Origin: Phallusia mammillata
Lineage: Eukaryota; Chordata; Ascidiacea; Phlebobranchia; Ascidiidae
Direction of reading: 5' to 3'
NCBI GenBank assembly: GCA_003260075.1
Contig: QLIY01000808.1
Coordinates: 1 to 64,000 of the forward strand
Length of the DNA: 64,000 nt
Made by a program: the position numbers and the translations under genes
In this document: piece after piece, positions 31,972 to 42,213 of the stretch
Layout: each line of letters begins with the position of its first letter
Numbering within the stretch: the first letter of the stretch is position 1
The notes under the pieces: model-generated
Seen by the model: only the letters and a program-made list of their open reading frames with translations
Database searches by the model: none
Told to the model about the DNA's origin: nothing

Positions 31972-32443
31972 CAGTGGTTCTCAACCTTTTTGTAGTCACA
32001 GACCCCTTTTATAAATTTCAGACCCCCATGTGAAGTCTTTTCTATGTTTTTTTATTTCTTGCATTATACGTTATTATACTTCTGCTCTTGGGGCAGCATT
32101 TTAATCAACCTTTACAGTCGTTATATCTTAATGAAAGTCTGTACCGTAACAGTCGAGATAAATTTTCTAGTGTACAAAGATTGAATCAAAGCACTATAAA
32201 TTCCATTGTCCATGTGTGTTGTGATGTAACAATGGAGATAACAATCCCAAAAAAGTAGTTTTCCCTAATGCATAGGTTTAATAAACAATCCGCACTTGTG
32301 GGTAGGAATGTAAAAAACGGTTTGGAAACTTAACAATATTTTACTGTTGGTTGATGATACTAAAAAATGTTTACTTTCACTGCCCCCTGAAACCATCTCA
32401 CAGACACCTTGGTGGTTCGTGAACCCCAGGTTGGAAACCGCTG
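31972..32443. mobile_element. hAT-type MITE after ARL16
   Basis: The ends CAGTGGTTCTCAACCT and AGGTTGGAAACCGCTG are flanked by a perfect 8-bp duplication, ATTTAGAG (31964-31971 and 32444-32451). It belongs to the same family as the element at 32865, in the opposite relative layout (ACAGACCCC and GTTCGTGAACCCC blocks). Confidence 0.88.
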
Positions 32444-32864
32444 ATTTAGAGCTTTGTCAGTGAGAATGTGCTCGTAAAATGATTGTAAAATGCAGGGGTG
32501 TCCAAGTGTGACCATTTCTTATGGCCCATGGCTGTTTTTTCAAATTCTGTTGCGTATGGTCACACATAGTTTAAGTTGTTTTTTCAGTTTGTGATGACTT
32601 TCGACATTTGCTTAATAATTTTTGTTGCAATTTGATCATTCATAAAATTTTTACTGTTGTACAAGTTAGGTTGACATAGAACACAAATACTGTATTAAAA
32701 AAAGTTGAGTGTTAGACATTAAAAATTGGTTTTGGGCATTTTTTGTGGTTTAAAAACGGCGAATGTTATATCCGGTAGATGGCGCTCTTGGGTAAACTTG
32801 CCAAATTAATTCATCAGGGACCCGGATACTTGCAGCGGTGCTCTACAGACTTTTCTGTTTAAAT

Positions 32865-33337
32865 CAGTGGTTCCCAACCTGGGGTTCGCGGACCCCCAAG
32901 GGGTCCATGAGATGGTTTCAGGGGGTCCATGGAGGCAAACATTTGTAGTAGCATTAACAACAATACAATATTTTTAAGTTCCCAAACCATTTTTACAATC
33001 CTGTATATGAGTGCAAACTGTTTATCAAAGGAAGCTTGTGATTGTTCCTCCATTGTGACATCACAACACACATTAACAATAGAACTTATTGTGCTTTGTT
33101 TCAGGTATTGTACACCATAAAATTTATCTCTTTGTTGCACTGACTGCTACTGTACAGAACTTTATTGAGACTGAAGGACTGTGAAGGTTGATTAAAATTC
33201 TGCCCCAAAAAGCGAAAGTTTAATAACGTATAATGCAAGAAACGAAAAACATAACAAGACTACATTACGTTGGTCGTCCGTGGACCTATAAAATTTATAA
33301 AAGGGGTCCGTGACTACAAAAAGGTTGGGAACCACTG
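32865..33337. mobile_element. hAT-type MITE, sister of the previous one
   Basis: The ends CAGTGGTTCCCAACCT and AGGTTGGGAACCACTG are flanked by a perfect 8-bp duplication, GTTTAAAT (32857-32864 and 33338-33345). The near-perfect ends suggest it is younger than its neighbour. The open frames inside are fortuitous. Confidence 0.9.
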
Positions 33338-33399
33338 GTTTAAATGCTTTAAGTTTAAAACATCTTTTTCTCAGATATGATAAATGAAGCAACTAGACT

Positions 33400-34045
33400 T
33401 GAAACTAGACTTGCTCAACATATGTTGCTTAATGAAGGCCGGTACCCGATAAAATTTCGGTTTCAAACGGTCCGCAGAGCAATAAAAAGGTTTTTGACAA
33501 AATATCATTACTATCACAAAAAAGCGCAGTTTTGTTTCTCAACAAGTTACAAAACACAAAGTTTTACAAGATCCAGCACTTTTTTCAGAATACTGTTAGT
33601 TTTCACGGCGCGTAGTGGCATGAATATACGCGGTAGGGTGCATCAAAATCAGCACAGACAACCGTTAAAAGGTAAACCTTTTAGAATCTAGACTAGACCC
33701 TTAAAAATAATTGTGAAACTACTGGAGGTTAGGCTACTAAATTAGTTTAAATTAGTTTCTAACTTGATACACAGACTTACCATGTGTGCTTGGGCAAAAC
33801 ATGCATTATGTCGCACACTGTTACATGTTACCAACCCTATACACAGTCCCATTTTTGACAAAATATCATTACTATCACAAAAATAAAAAGGGCAGTTTTG
33901 TTTCTCAACAAGTTACAAAACACAAAGTTTTACAAGATCCAGTCCTTTTAACAGAATATTGTTAGTTTTCAAGGCGCGTAGTCGCATGAATATACGCGGT
34001 AGCGTGCATCAAAATCAGCACAGACAACCGCTTAAAGGTAATACC
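33400..34045. repeat. Dispersed repeat in two copies
   Basis: A sequence carrying GACAAAATATCATTACTATC, ACAAGTTACAAAACACAAAG and GCATGAATATACGCGGTAG occurs at about 33493-33670 and 33852-34040. A decayed inverted copy is at 48368-48495. The open frame 33377-33691 runs across it and is therefore unlikely to be a gene. Confidence 0.6.
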
Positions 34046-34053
34046 TTCTAGAA

Positions 34054-34373
34054 CAGGGGTGGGCAACCTGCGGCCCGCGGGCCAAATGCGGCCCTTTATT
34101 AAAAGTTGTGCGGCCCGCAGAGACAGCACTTGAATTTCTACTGTACTGGCAAACGAGTCCAATTATTACATATTTTTTAGCAGATTAGTGCGCCTGGTGC
34201 TATTTTTCTGCGACCTGACATTAGGCTGCTAAAATCAAATGCGAATTACTTGTATTTAAGCATATTTGGTAAGCAACGAAGTAAAATCACCTTGTGTTAT
34301 ACACAGGTGTGGCCCGCGATCTATTTTTGACAATTTTAATTGGCCCCACAGTAAAAAAGATTGCCCACCCCTG
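34054..34373. mobile_element. hAT-type MITE
   Basis: The ends CAGGGGTGGGCAACCT and ATTGCCCACCCCTG, with subterminal GCGGCCCGCGGGCC, are flanked by a perfect and self-complementary 8-bp duplication, TTCTAGAA (34046-34053 and 34374-34381). It is inserted in the second copy of the repeat at 33400-34045. Confidence 0.9.
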
Positions 34374-34772
34374 TTCTAGAATTTAGACTAGAGTACTAGA
34401 CCCTTAAAAATAATTGTGAAACTAGTGGAGGTTAGGCTACTTAGCGTGAAAATCCTGGACAATAAGAGTGCTTTGAAAACTTATGTTCGGACACCAACAT
34501 TACAGAAATGCCAGAAATTTCTAAGGTCTGGTAACCGTAGGTTAGATTAGAATGCCTTTTGGTAACAAACAAAATCAGAATAAGGTTTTGGAGCTGTCAT
34601 GACAGCTAATGAAATGCAGGCATACTCGTTTTTTTATCATTTATCCCTTAAACACGAGTTAAACGCTGAAAAAAACACACCTGTTTCGAGACAAACATGT
34701 TTGAAGGGCCGTTGGTAAAACTTCTTGTTTAGAATTTAAAACTAAGCGATTTATTTCGACCTCTGTAACATC

Positions 34773-35613
34773 ACGTGACAAACGCTGCGGTGTCACCAAC
34801 GAGGTCATCGCCCGGAGTAGTCATATGAGCAGCCACGCAGTAATCAAGTCCACGGTTATTATCCCAGTAGATGGCGCCATTGCACTGATATCGCACACAG
34901 AAATTCACTTTCCGGCATTTTTCAGGAATTGAAAAGCTGAAATCGAAAACATCGATGTGCTCGTTGTCGGGGCGTGAAAACTTTCCCCTGAAATGCTGAA
35001 AGGTTTTCCAAGAGTCAAAGGGGGGGGGGATTATCCCAGAAGTTGGCGCCATTGCACTGGTATCGCACGCAGAAGTTCAATTTCCGGCATTTTTCAGGGA
35101 TTGAAAAGCTGAAATCGAAAACATCGATGTGCTCGTTGTCGGAGCGTGAAAACTTTCCCCTGAAATGCTGAAAGGTTTTCCAAGAGTCAAAGGTCACTCG
35201 AAGGTCAACTTGTTTGCTGTAGGCAAGGTTAACTACGAACACAGATCCAATAAGCTGATCGTTTTTGACCCAAGCAAGATGTAAGGAAACATTTTGAGTC
35301 CATAAAGTCCGCATAAAATTTCGATAGTTCACTGAAGGCTGGGGAAAGAGCAGAAAATATTTTTCAATCTCTAGTCTCGATTGTTGCACGTCGTTCATTT
35401 GTGACGTCATAGAAGAAAAAGAACGCCGCACTACGAAATCGGTTGAACCGTCGAATTCTCGGATCTAAATTAAAAAAATAATTAAATTGCTGCACAATTA
35501 CGTGAAGTTTGATAAATGCGTACAGGTTATCATATGGTTTGCGGAAAAAAATGGTTTATAGGCTAATCACATTTCTTACAAAAGAAATAACTTAAAAGTT
35601 AAATTATATCGCT

Positions 35614-35646
<33 letters not shown>

Positions 35647-36431
35647 TTATGTGTTATTTCAAAGCTTAATGGAACGTTGTTTGGAGCTGCAAGACAAATT
35701 TCGATATTTTTTGACCCTAAAGACAGTTTACACAACTTTTGTCTAATCGCTTCCACATAAGCTTTGGGGGGGGGGACTTTATGTGTTATTTTAAAGCTTA
35801 CTGGAACGTTGTTTGGAGCTGCAAGACAAATTTCGATATTTTTTGACCTTAAAGACAGTTTACACAACTTTTGTCTAATCGCTTCCACATAAGCTTTTTA
35901 CAGTGCGCATTGTTTCGACCTATAAGGTCTCATCAGTGCAGCTGGTGACGAAAGATCGGCCGTATTGGCTAGTGTAGCCCAGAGCTGTAAACGGGACCGA
36001 AATTAGAGCCGAAACCGGGCCCGGACCTGAATCGTTTTTAAGAAGCCCGTTTAGGCCCGAAAGTTTGATTGGCAGGCCAATACATGGTGTAGTTATTTAA
36101 CGACATTCCAATTTGTTGGGACTTGGGAGTAACAGTCATTTGCACATAATTTTAAAGTATATTAAGTTTCATACGGTATATGTTAGCACTTGACTAAAAA
36201 AAGTTTTGCGTTTAATTAAAGTGTAAAATGTACCTCTTCCAAATTAAGACCTCGAGTGTCGGCAAACGAGACACTTTTTGCACGTTTCCGTCCTGAACTT
36301 TGATGATTTTCACCGCGAAATAAAGATTCAGATAAACTTGAATGCAGACCATCGGTCCGTTTCTCGTGGGCATTTTCTTTAGCAGAACTTTCATCAGTGT
36401 TAACCATATCTACGTCAACTCCTTTGGACAT
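34773..36431 (-). CDS. PP1 glycogen-targeting subunit (PPP1R3-like)
   Basis: A regulatory subunit that brings protein phosphatase 1 to glycogen. Two exons on the minus strand: 36431-36234 (66 aa from the first ATG) and 35464-34773, joined in phase 0 across a clean GT-AG intron. Exon 1 ends with KSVSFADTRGLNLEE, the RVxF-type PP1-docking motif and its usual extension; exon 2 continues IREFDGSTDF as the family does. A CBM21 glycogen-binding domain follows (VSLHLAWVKND, GSVFVVNLAYSKQVDLRVTF, DSWKTF, NFCVRYQCNGANFWDN, then NRGLDYCV). Ten G at 35020 separate two diverged copies of about 160 bp (34856-35019 and 35031-35192), which breaks the frame. With one copy removed the protein is about 235 aa, somewhat shorter than PPP1R3B/C. 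I do not assign a particular paralogue. Confidence 0.88.
35614..35896. repeat. 31-base G run and falsely duplicated flank
   Basis: A G run (35614-35644) and a ten-base G run (35766-35775) separate two near-identical 120-bp copies (35645-35765 and 35776-35896). It lies in the intron of the PP1-subunit gene. The flank continues into a TCATCAGTGCAGCTGGTGAC element (35926) and a CCCGAA-rich element (35985-36085) that recurs at 57600-57900. Confidence 0.8.
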
Positions 36432-37120
36432 GTTAAGTAATGTAGGCCTTGACTCATTTTGATAGTTGCAGACGTTTTTTTGTACAAAAAAGTTTGTTTT
36501 TTTAGGCAGGCATAATGCAATGCCAATTAATGCGGTAAACTGAAAATACAACTTAGTTTTGCCTTTTGTTGCATCACAACTATTGCATTGTGACGACAAC
36601 TTTAAAAGTAAGAATGCCTAAAGCGCATTTTTATCAACCATTTTGGACGTTGTAATTTATTTTTAATAAATATACAGCATTTTACAGTAAAAAAAGTTCT
36701 GTTACCATCGTTTAAGCGCAAAAATATTTACTTTTGCAATATTTTGCAAAATGTTTATTGATTTCTATGGTTGTACTTGCCATCGTTGCAAAAAAGGTCA
36801 TTGTTTTAGTTTTCAACAAAATTAAATCATAAATTCTGAATTAAGTTGTAATTTTGTTTGCTAATTAATATTTTATAAAGAACTACAGACTCTTTGCTAT
36901 TATAGATGCAAAAATTTGCCGTGTTTTAAGAAATACTTTTTCATTAGGAACAGAAAAACTTTTAAATTGGGAAACTTCATTTTGCATTTTTGCATGTAAA
37001 AATTTTCTGTTTTTTAATTTGTTAGCACAGAAAATGCCCGAAACTCTGTTTTCATCAGCTAATTTAGGAACATCTTTGTATTCCATTTGCTAAAAAGCTT
37101 ATTGATGCACAAATTAATCT

Positions 37121-38655
37121 ATGTGGCCTCTTCAGCGTTTTTGCGGTGTCGTACATCGATCCTTTAATTCTTTAGGACTTTTGGAAATTTTTCGCTATCG
37201 CCAACTGAGCAACATCACAGTTTCCAAGGCTAGATTCTCCAGTAAAGCTGCATCGCAAATGTTATCTGCCGATATTTGTAAACAACCCGAGCCGACTGCT
37301 AATGTTAAAATTAACACTCCTCAGTTTCAAAGCCTGTTTACTGAAGGATTAAAGACAGTCCAAAAGTTGTTTAAAGACAATAATTATGAACTACGTCTGT
37401 GTGGGGGTGCGGTGCGGGATTTGCTAATGAACAAAGAACCTAAAGATATTGATCTTGCAACGGTGGCAACGCCTGATCAAATGGTAGCGATGTTTGAAAA
37501 ACAAAATATTCGACTGATTTCAGCTAACGGGATCTCAGGGGGGGGGGCGCAATGTTTGAAAAACAAAATATTCGACTGATTTCAGCTAACGGGATCTCAC
37601 ACGGAACTGTTACATGCCGAATAGCGGAGCAAAACATGGAAATCACAACACTAAGGATTGATAAAGTGACTGACGGACGGCATGCAGAAGTTGTTTTTAC
37701 AGATGATTGGTTTTTAGATGCTTCACGCCGTGATTTGACCTTCAATGCAATGTTTTTGACCTTGGATGGTCAGCTTATTGACTTTTACAATGGGAAAGAT
37801 GACCTTGAAAATCTTAGAGTCAAGTTTGTTGGTGAAGCGGAGCAAAGAATAAAAGAAGACTTTTTAAGAATTTTGCGATATTTTCGATTTTTTGGAAAAA
37901 TAGCTGACGACCATACAAAACATGACGTTGAAACATTAAATTGCATCACTAAAAATGCTCATGGACTGGCTGGTATTTCCGGTGAGCGTCTTTGGATGGA
38001 ATTAAAGCTTATACTCAGTGGTAGGTTTGTTTTTGAAAGCTTCAAGTGTATGCATCAATGTGGGTTGTTCCCTTATTTGGGTTTACCTTCGGAACTTAAC
38101 AGTGATCTACTTGAAAATGTCTGTGCGAAGGCCAGACATTTAAACATGCACCATGTAACGCCACTGGCGGCTTTGTTTAATACTTTAAACGAGGTGGACA
38201 TATGTTGCGAAAAGCTGAAACTTTCTAATGCAGAATACCATATTCTTTGGTTTATTGTTGCATACAAACACACCCTGCCTAAAGGAAATGACCGTTTTAA
38301 TGCCTACATGGAAATGTTAGTAAGTGGATACAGGTTTCGACAAGATTTATTGTCCAACTTGCACGAGCTTTTAAAATTTGCCGGTGACATTGAAGCTTTG
38401 GATTATTTCACAAATTTCAAAGTTCCCAGCTTTCCATTAGGTGGCGAAGAAGTCAAGTCTCGTGGCCAGATCAAGGGGAAACAGATAGCACCGGCAATGA
38501 GTACCTTGTTTGCAATATGGAGACACAGCGGGTATACGTTGAGCAAACAACAACTCTTGGAACATTTTGGCCCGGACACAAACTGGACAGACTTGCAAGC
38601 GATGTACCCACAAATAGAAACAAAATTTGCTCCGAAAAAACGAAGGAAGTTATAG
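37121..38655 (+). CDS. TRNT1: CCA-adding tRNA nucleotidyltransferase
   Basis: Adds the CCA end to tRNAs in mitochondria and cytosol. The first 45 or so residues (MWPLQRFCGVVHRSF...) are basic and lack acids, like a mitochondrial presequence. Then come motif A GGAVRDLLMNKEPKDIDLAT (about 94-113, with the metal-binding DxD), motif B RRDLTFNAM, RILRYFRFFGKI, GERLWMEL and a helical C-terminal half ending KFAPKKRRKL. The gene needs no intron. A ten-base G run at 37538 plus a second copy of 50 bp adds 62 bases (37538-37599) and breaks the frame: the upstream part is open to 37537 and the downstream part from 37600. Without the insert the frame is 490 aa, in line with the family. I therefore treat the gene as intact and the break as an assembly error. 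Confidence 0.95.
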
Positions 38656-39634
38656 TATTGGACTCATTTTGGGTGTGGTTTTTAGTGCAAACAATTATGG
38701 TTATTTGCAATTCATTTATTGCATACAGAATCCCAAACGTTATTCTATTGATTGATTCCAGTTAACTGCATACTCTGTTTAATTGCATACTGAAACCAAT
38801 ATTTTGGCCTATTATTTGTTATATATATACTGGTTTGTTCATATTTAATCTAATTGCATATTGAACCTTGAGTAGTCTGTCAAAAAAGACAAGCATTAAT
38901 ATTGAGTTCCAGCAACGCTTTTTGAAACACCTATTTAATGTGTGCAAAGTCGTGTTTTTCATTAAATTATTATTGGATTGTAACAAGTTAAATAATATGC
39001 CCAGTATCAGTACATCATGTTAAGCATAAACCCAAGAGGCCTTTTTATAAAATTTTCAAGATGCAATTCCAAAATTATGCTTTATTTGGACATTTGTGGA
39101 AATAAATCAACAAGAGTACATGGAAATTTAAACATTAAATTGTTGTACAATGTGTTTGCATACATTCTTTGCTTCTGTTTACAAGACATGTCAGACTGCC
39201 TTACCAAGTTCCTATGTCTATTAGTATTACCCCAGCCATAGTTGTGTGCTACACATACAATCACACATTTATGACCGGCCAATGTGACAAAAACGTGTTT
39301 TAATCTTTCATTAATTAGAAGAAAAATCTGTTTTTGACCAAGTTTTATGATCAGTAAATAAAGTATTGCTGCCAGGCATAATATCAAGTTTATAGATAGT
39401 GTTTAAATATATAAAATACTAGTAATCATGTACTTGTGTACAAGTGCAGTAAAATAGGCACTTTAAAAACTCAATTTACTGATGATGGCATGTCGCTTTT
39501 TACGTTTATTTGGGCTGGTATTTTCATCATTAAACTTATTAATAGATCCGCATATAGTGTTCCAAATTCGAATTAGTTTACAAACTTCATTTTGCTACTC
39601 GAAAAACCTGTTTTTTTTCTTTTAAGGTGGTAAA
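38656..39634. other. Intergenic, TRNT1 to NDUFA13
   Basis: AT-rich, with no recognisable gene. It should hold the first exon of NDUFA13 (a short stretch encoding the N-terminus), but I could not find a convincing one. The end of the dispersed element with TGCCAGGCATAATATCAAG lies near 39368. Confidence 0.4.
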
Positions 39635-39781
39635 GGGGGGGGGGTGTTTATTTGGGCCGTTATTTTCGTCATTAAACTTATGAATAGATCCGTATGTAAT
39701 GTTCCAAACTCAAATTAGCTTACAAACTTCAAATCATTTTGCTACTCGAAAAACCTGTTTTTTTTCTTTTAAGGTGGTAAA

Positions 39782-39824
<43 letters not shown>
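39635..39824. other. Two G runs with duplicated flank
   Basis: Ten G at 39635 and 43 G at 39782-39824. The sequence between them (39645-39781) repeats about 39500-39634. Both G runs directly follow TTTTAAGGTGGTAAAG, which resembles an intron end (CTTTTAAG) followed by the start of the NDUFA13 exon. The longer run therefore replaces coding bases. Confidence 0.75.
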
Positions 39825-39825
<1 letters not shown>

Positions 39826-40226
39826 GTATTCCTTACAAACGGAACCTGCCTGTCCGGGGCCCGTCCGGTTACATGATGTTCGGATTAGTAACTGCAATCA
39901 CTCTCAGCGGGTTCCGCCTGCATCTCAGACAGCGACAACTGTGCCGTGATGAAATGAAAGAGAGTCTTAGCGCAGAAAAGTTGCTCATCCCACTTATGGA
40001 TGCTGAAAAAGATCGGCATGACTTAAAGATCATAAAGGAAACGGTCGAATCGGAGGCCCTTAACATCGTTGGTACCGGTTACGTGCCTGACCATAAGGCT
40101 GGAGACCGGGCTGTTGAAAACTACATCAAGCGTTATACCTTCCCAAAACTACAGATTACGGACACTTTCATGCCTTCTGTCTATTTCTCTTACCAGTTGT
40201 CAACAGTTCCAAAATGTGGTCCTTAA
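39825..40226 (+). CDS. NDUFA13: NDUFA13 (GRIM-19), 5' end missing
   Basis: An accessory subunit of mitochondrial complex I. The visible 133 residues start SIPYKRNLPVRGPSGYMMFG, matching the conserved IxYKRNLPxRGxSGY of the family, followed by one membrane-spanning segment (GLVTAITLSGFRL), the charged QRQLCRDEMKESLSAEKLLIPLMDAEKDR region, and ALNIVGTGYVPDHKAGDRAVEN. The C-terminus is divergent. Human NDUFA13 is 144 aa, so only about ten N-terminal residues are lost, into the 43-base G run upstream and an unseen first exon. The TRNT1, NDUFA13 and amidase genes all lie on the plus strand but with separate spacing, so I see no evidence of an operon. Confidence 0.92.
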
Positions 40227-40465
40227 ATTTCAAAAATTCAAATCCCGGACTTGAGTTCATTGTAGTAAAGATTGCTTTATTATTGTTTTTGTGGTATTTT
40301 CTGTCATACAAACTTGGTTTAAATCGTTTTTTGGTTTTTCTGTTGCGTGTACTTTTAGTAATTCTGTTAAGATACTAAAAAGTTTCAACTAAATTGAAAG
40401 TTAATGTGATTAATGTTTTTTGGCATATTGACTCTTAATACATTTGTGTGCATTAGGTGAAGAAC

Positions 40466-42164
40466 ATGGAATTTTTGTTGACATTAATAATTTCTTCGGT
40501 TGTATTATGGTTTGTTTTTCTGCGACGACATGGCAGAGGACCTCGTGCGTATATCTGCCGGAAACAGAACTGTTATGATGACAAATCGTATAAGAAAAAG
40601 TTTATTCAGGTATGTTCAATATATTTTCTGCTATATTGCAAATTATTCCAGTTTATTGCATACTTGTGGACTGTACAGTCTGTTTAAATGCATATTCAGT
40701 TCCAAAACCTTTCATTAGTAAACATACTGGTAAAAAAACAGTTGTCAAATAAAAAGGTTTGACTAAACAAAATTTTATTCTTATAAGAATCTTATTTAGG
40801 TTTCCAAACTGGCAAAAGCAGTATTAGTGACATAAATTTTGTGCATTCAGGACAATGAAATAAAACTGTAAATGTTCTGTATTGGCTAAGTACTGAATTG
40901 AATGGTGTTAAATTTCTGAGAGGTATTGTAGTATAACATATATGTATATGATTATTAGGGATGGGCTGAGCCGAGCCAGAACCCGAGTACTCGGTACCGA
41001 GCATCGCTGTTTTTAATGCTCGGTGCTCGGCCGAGCAGTTGCAAAAACTGACCCGAGCGTTAAATTTGCATATTCATGCCCTGCTAACATACGAAACTAG
41101 CGTTCTAAAGGGTGTCTATGAACAAAAACGAATGATTTTTCAAATGCATTAGATAGTGGAAAAACACGTACTTAAAAGGGCATGTACAGCTTAATAAAAC
41201 ACCGCCGGTGACGTAAGAGACCTTGCAGAGCTAAAACGTAGAAAGGGGATTTTTTGTGACGTCATAATGCACCGAGCGTGCTCGACCAAACAGAACATTT
41301 GCAATTTTGGCACATCCCTAATGATTATGACACACTTATAAATGAATCATAGTATGTCAGGCCTATGCTGAAAGCATTCGCATATATGGCAAGGTACAGG
41401 CTAGAAAAATCTAGCCTGCAGTGGGTATTCGAGACCACGACAGGGGTCTTTCCGGGACTCGCGCTCCACCAACTAAGCTTCACAGGCAGTGGTGAAAGTC
41501 GAATCACAAGCACCATTGCCTGCCTTGTATACTGCACATGTCAGCTTCGTAGTAGGGGATCGCCAGATTGATATTTAGCACAAGCGCTTGAAAGGCTGGA
41601 TTGCCATGGCTTCAAATCCCACTTTAGCCTAGATTTTACTATGCCTTGTCGTGTGGGGATGCTTTGCGACTGGGCGCCTTCAATGGACCTGGTGTACTAT
41701 GATTTCGATTTGAGTGTGCCATGATCGCTGGTCTGCATAGCACTTCAGGGCTGATGCCAGTAATGAATTTATGTCAATCTTATCTAATGTAACATGGTGG
41801 TATATTACACATAGATAATGCACTATTAAGCTTCGTTAAACAATAGTGATGGGGCGATACCAGGATTTGAAGCAAGTACGAGTACCACATGTATATACCT
41901 TCGATACGGGGGGGGGGCGCGCTCCACCAACTAAGCTTCACAGGCAGTGGTGAAAGTCGAATCACAAGCACCATTGCCTGCCTTGTATACTGCACATGTC
42001 AGCTTCGTAGTAGGGGATCGCCAGATTGATATTTAGCACAAGCGCTTGAAAGGCTGGATTGCCATGGCTTCAAATCCCACTTTAGCCTAGATTTTACTAT
42101 GCCTTGTCGTGTGGGGATGCTTTGCGACTGGGCGCCTTCAATGGACCTGGTGTACTATGATTTC

Positions 42165-42213
<49 letters not shown>

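Noticed and set aside
33377-33691. 104-aa open frame after the second ARL16-side MITE
   Set aside because: It overlaps a dispersed repeat with another copy at 33852-34040 and a decayed inverted copy at 48368-48495, and shows no domain.
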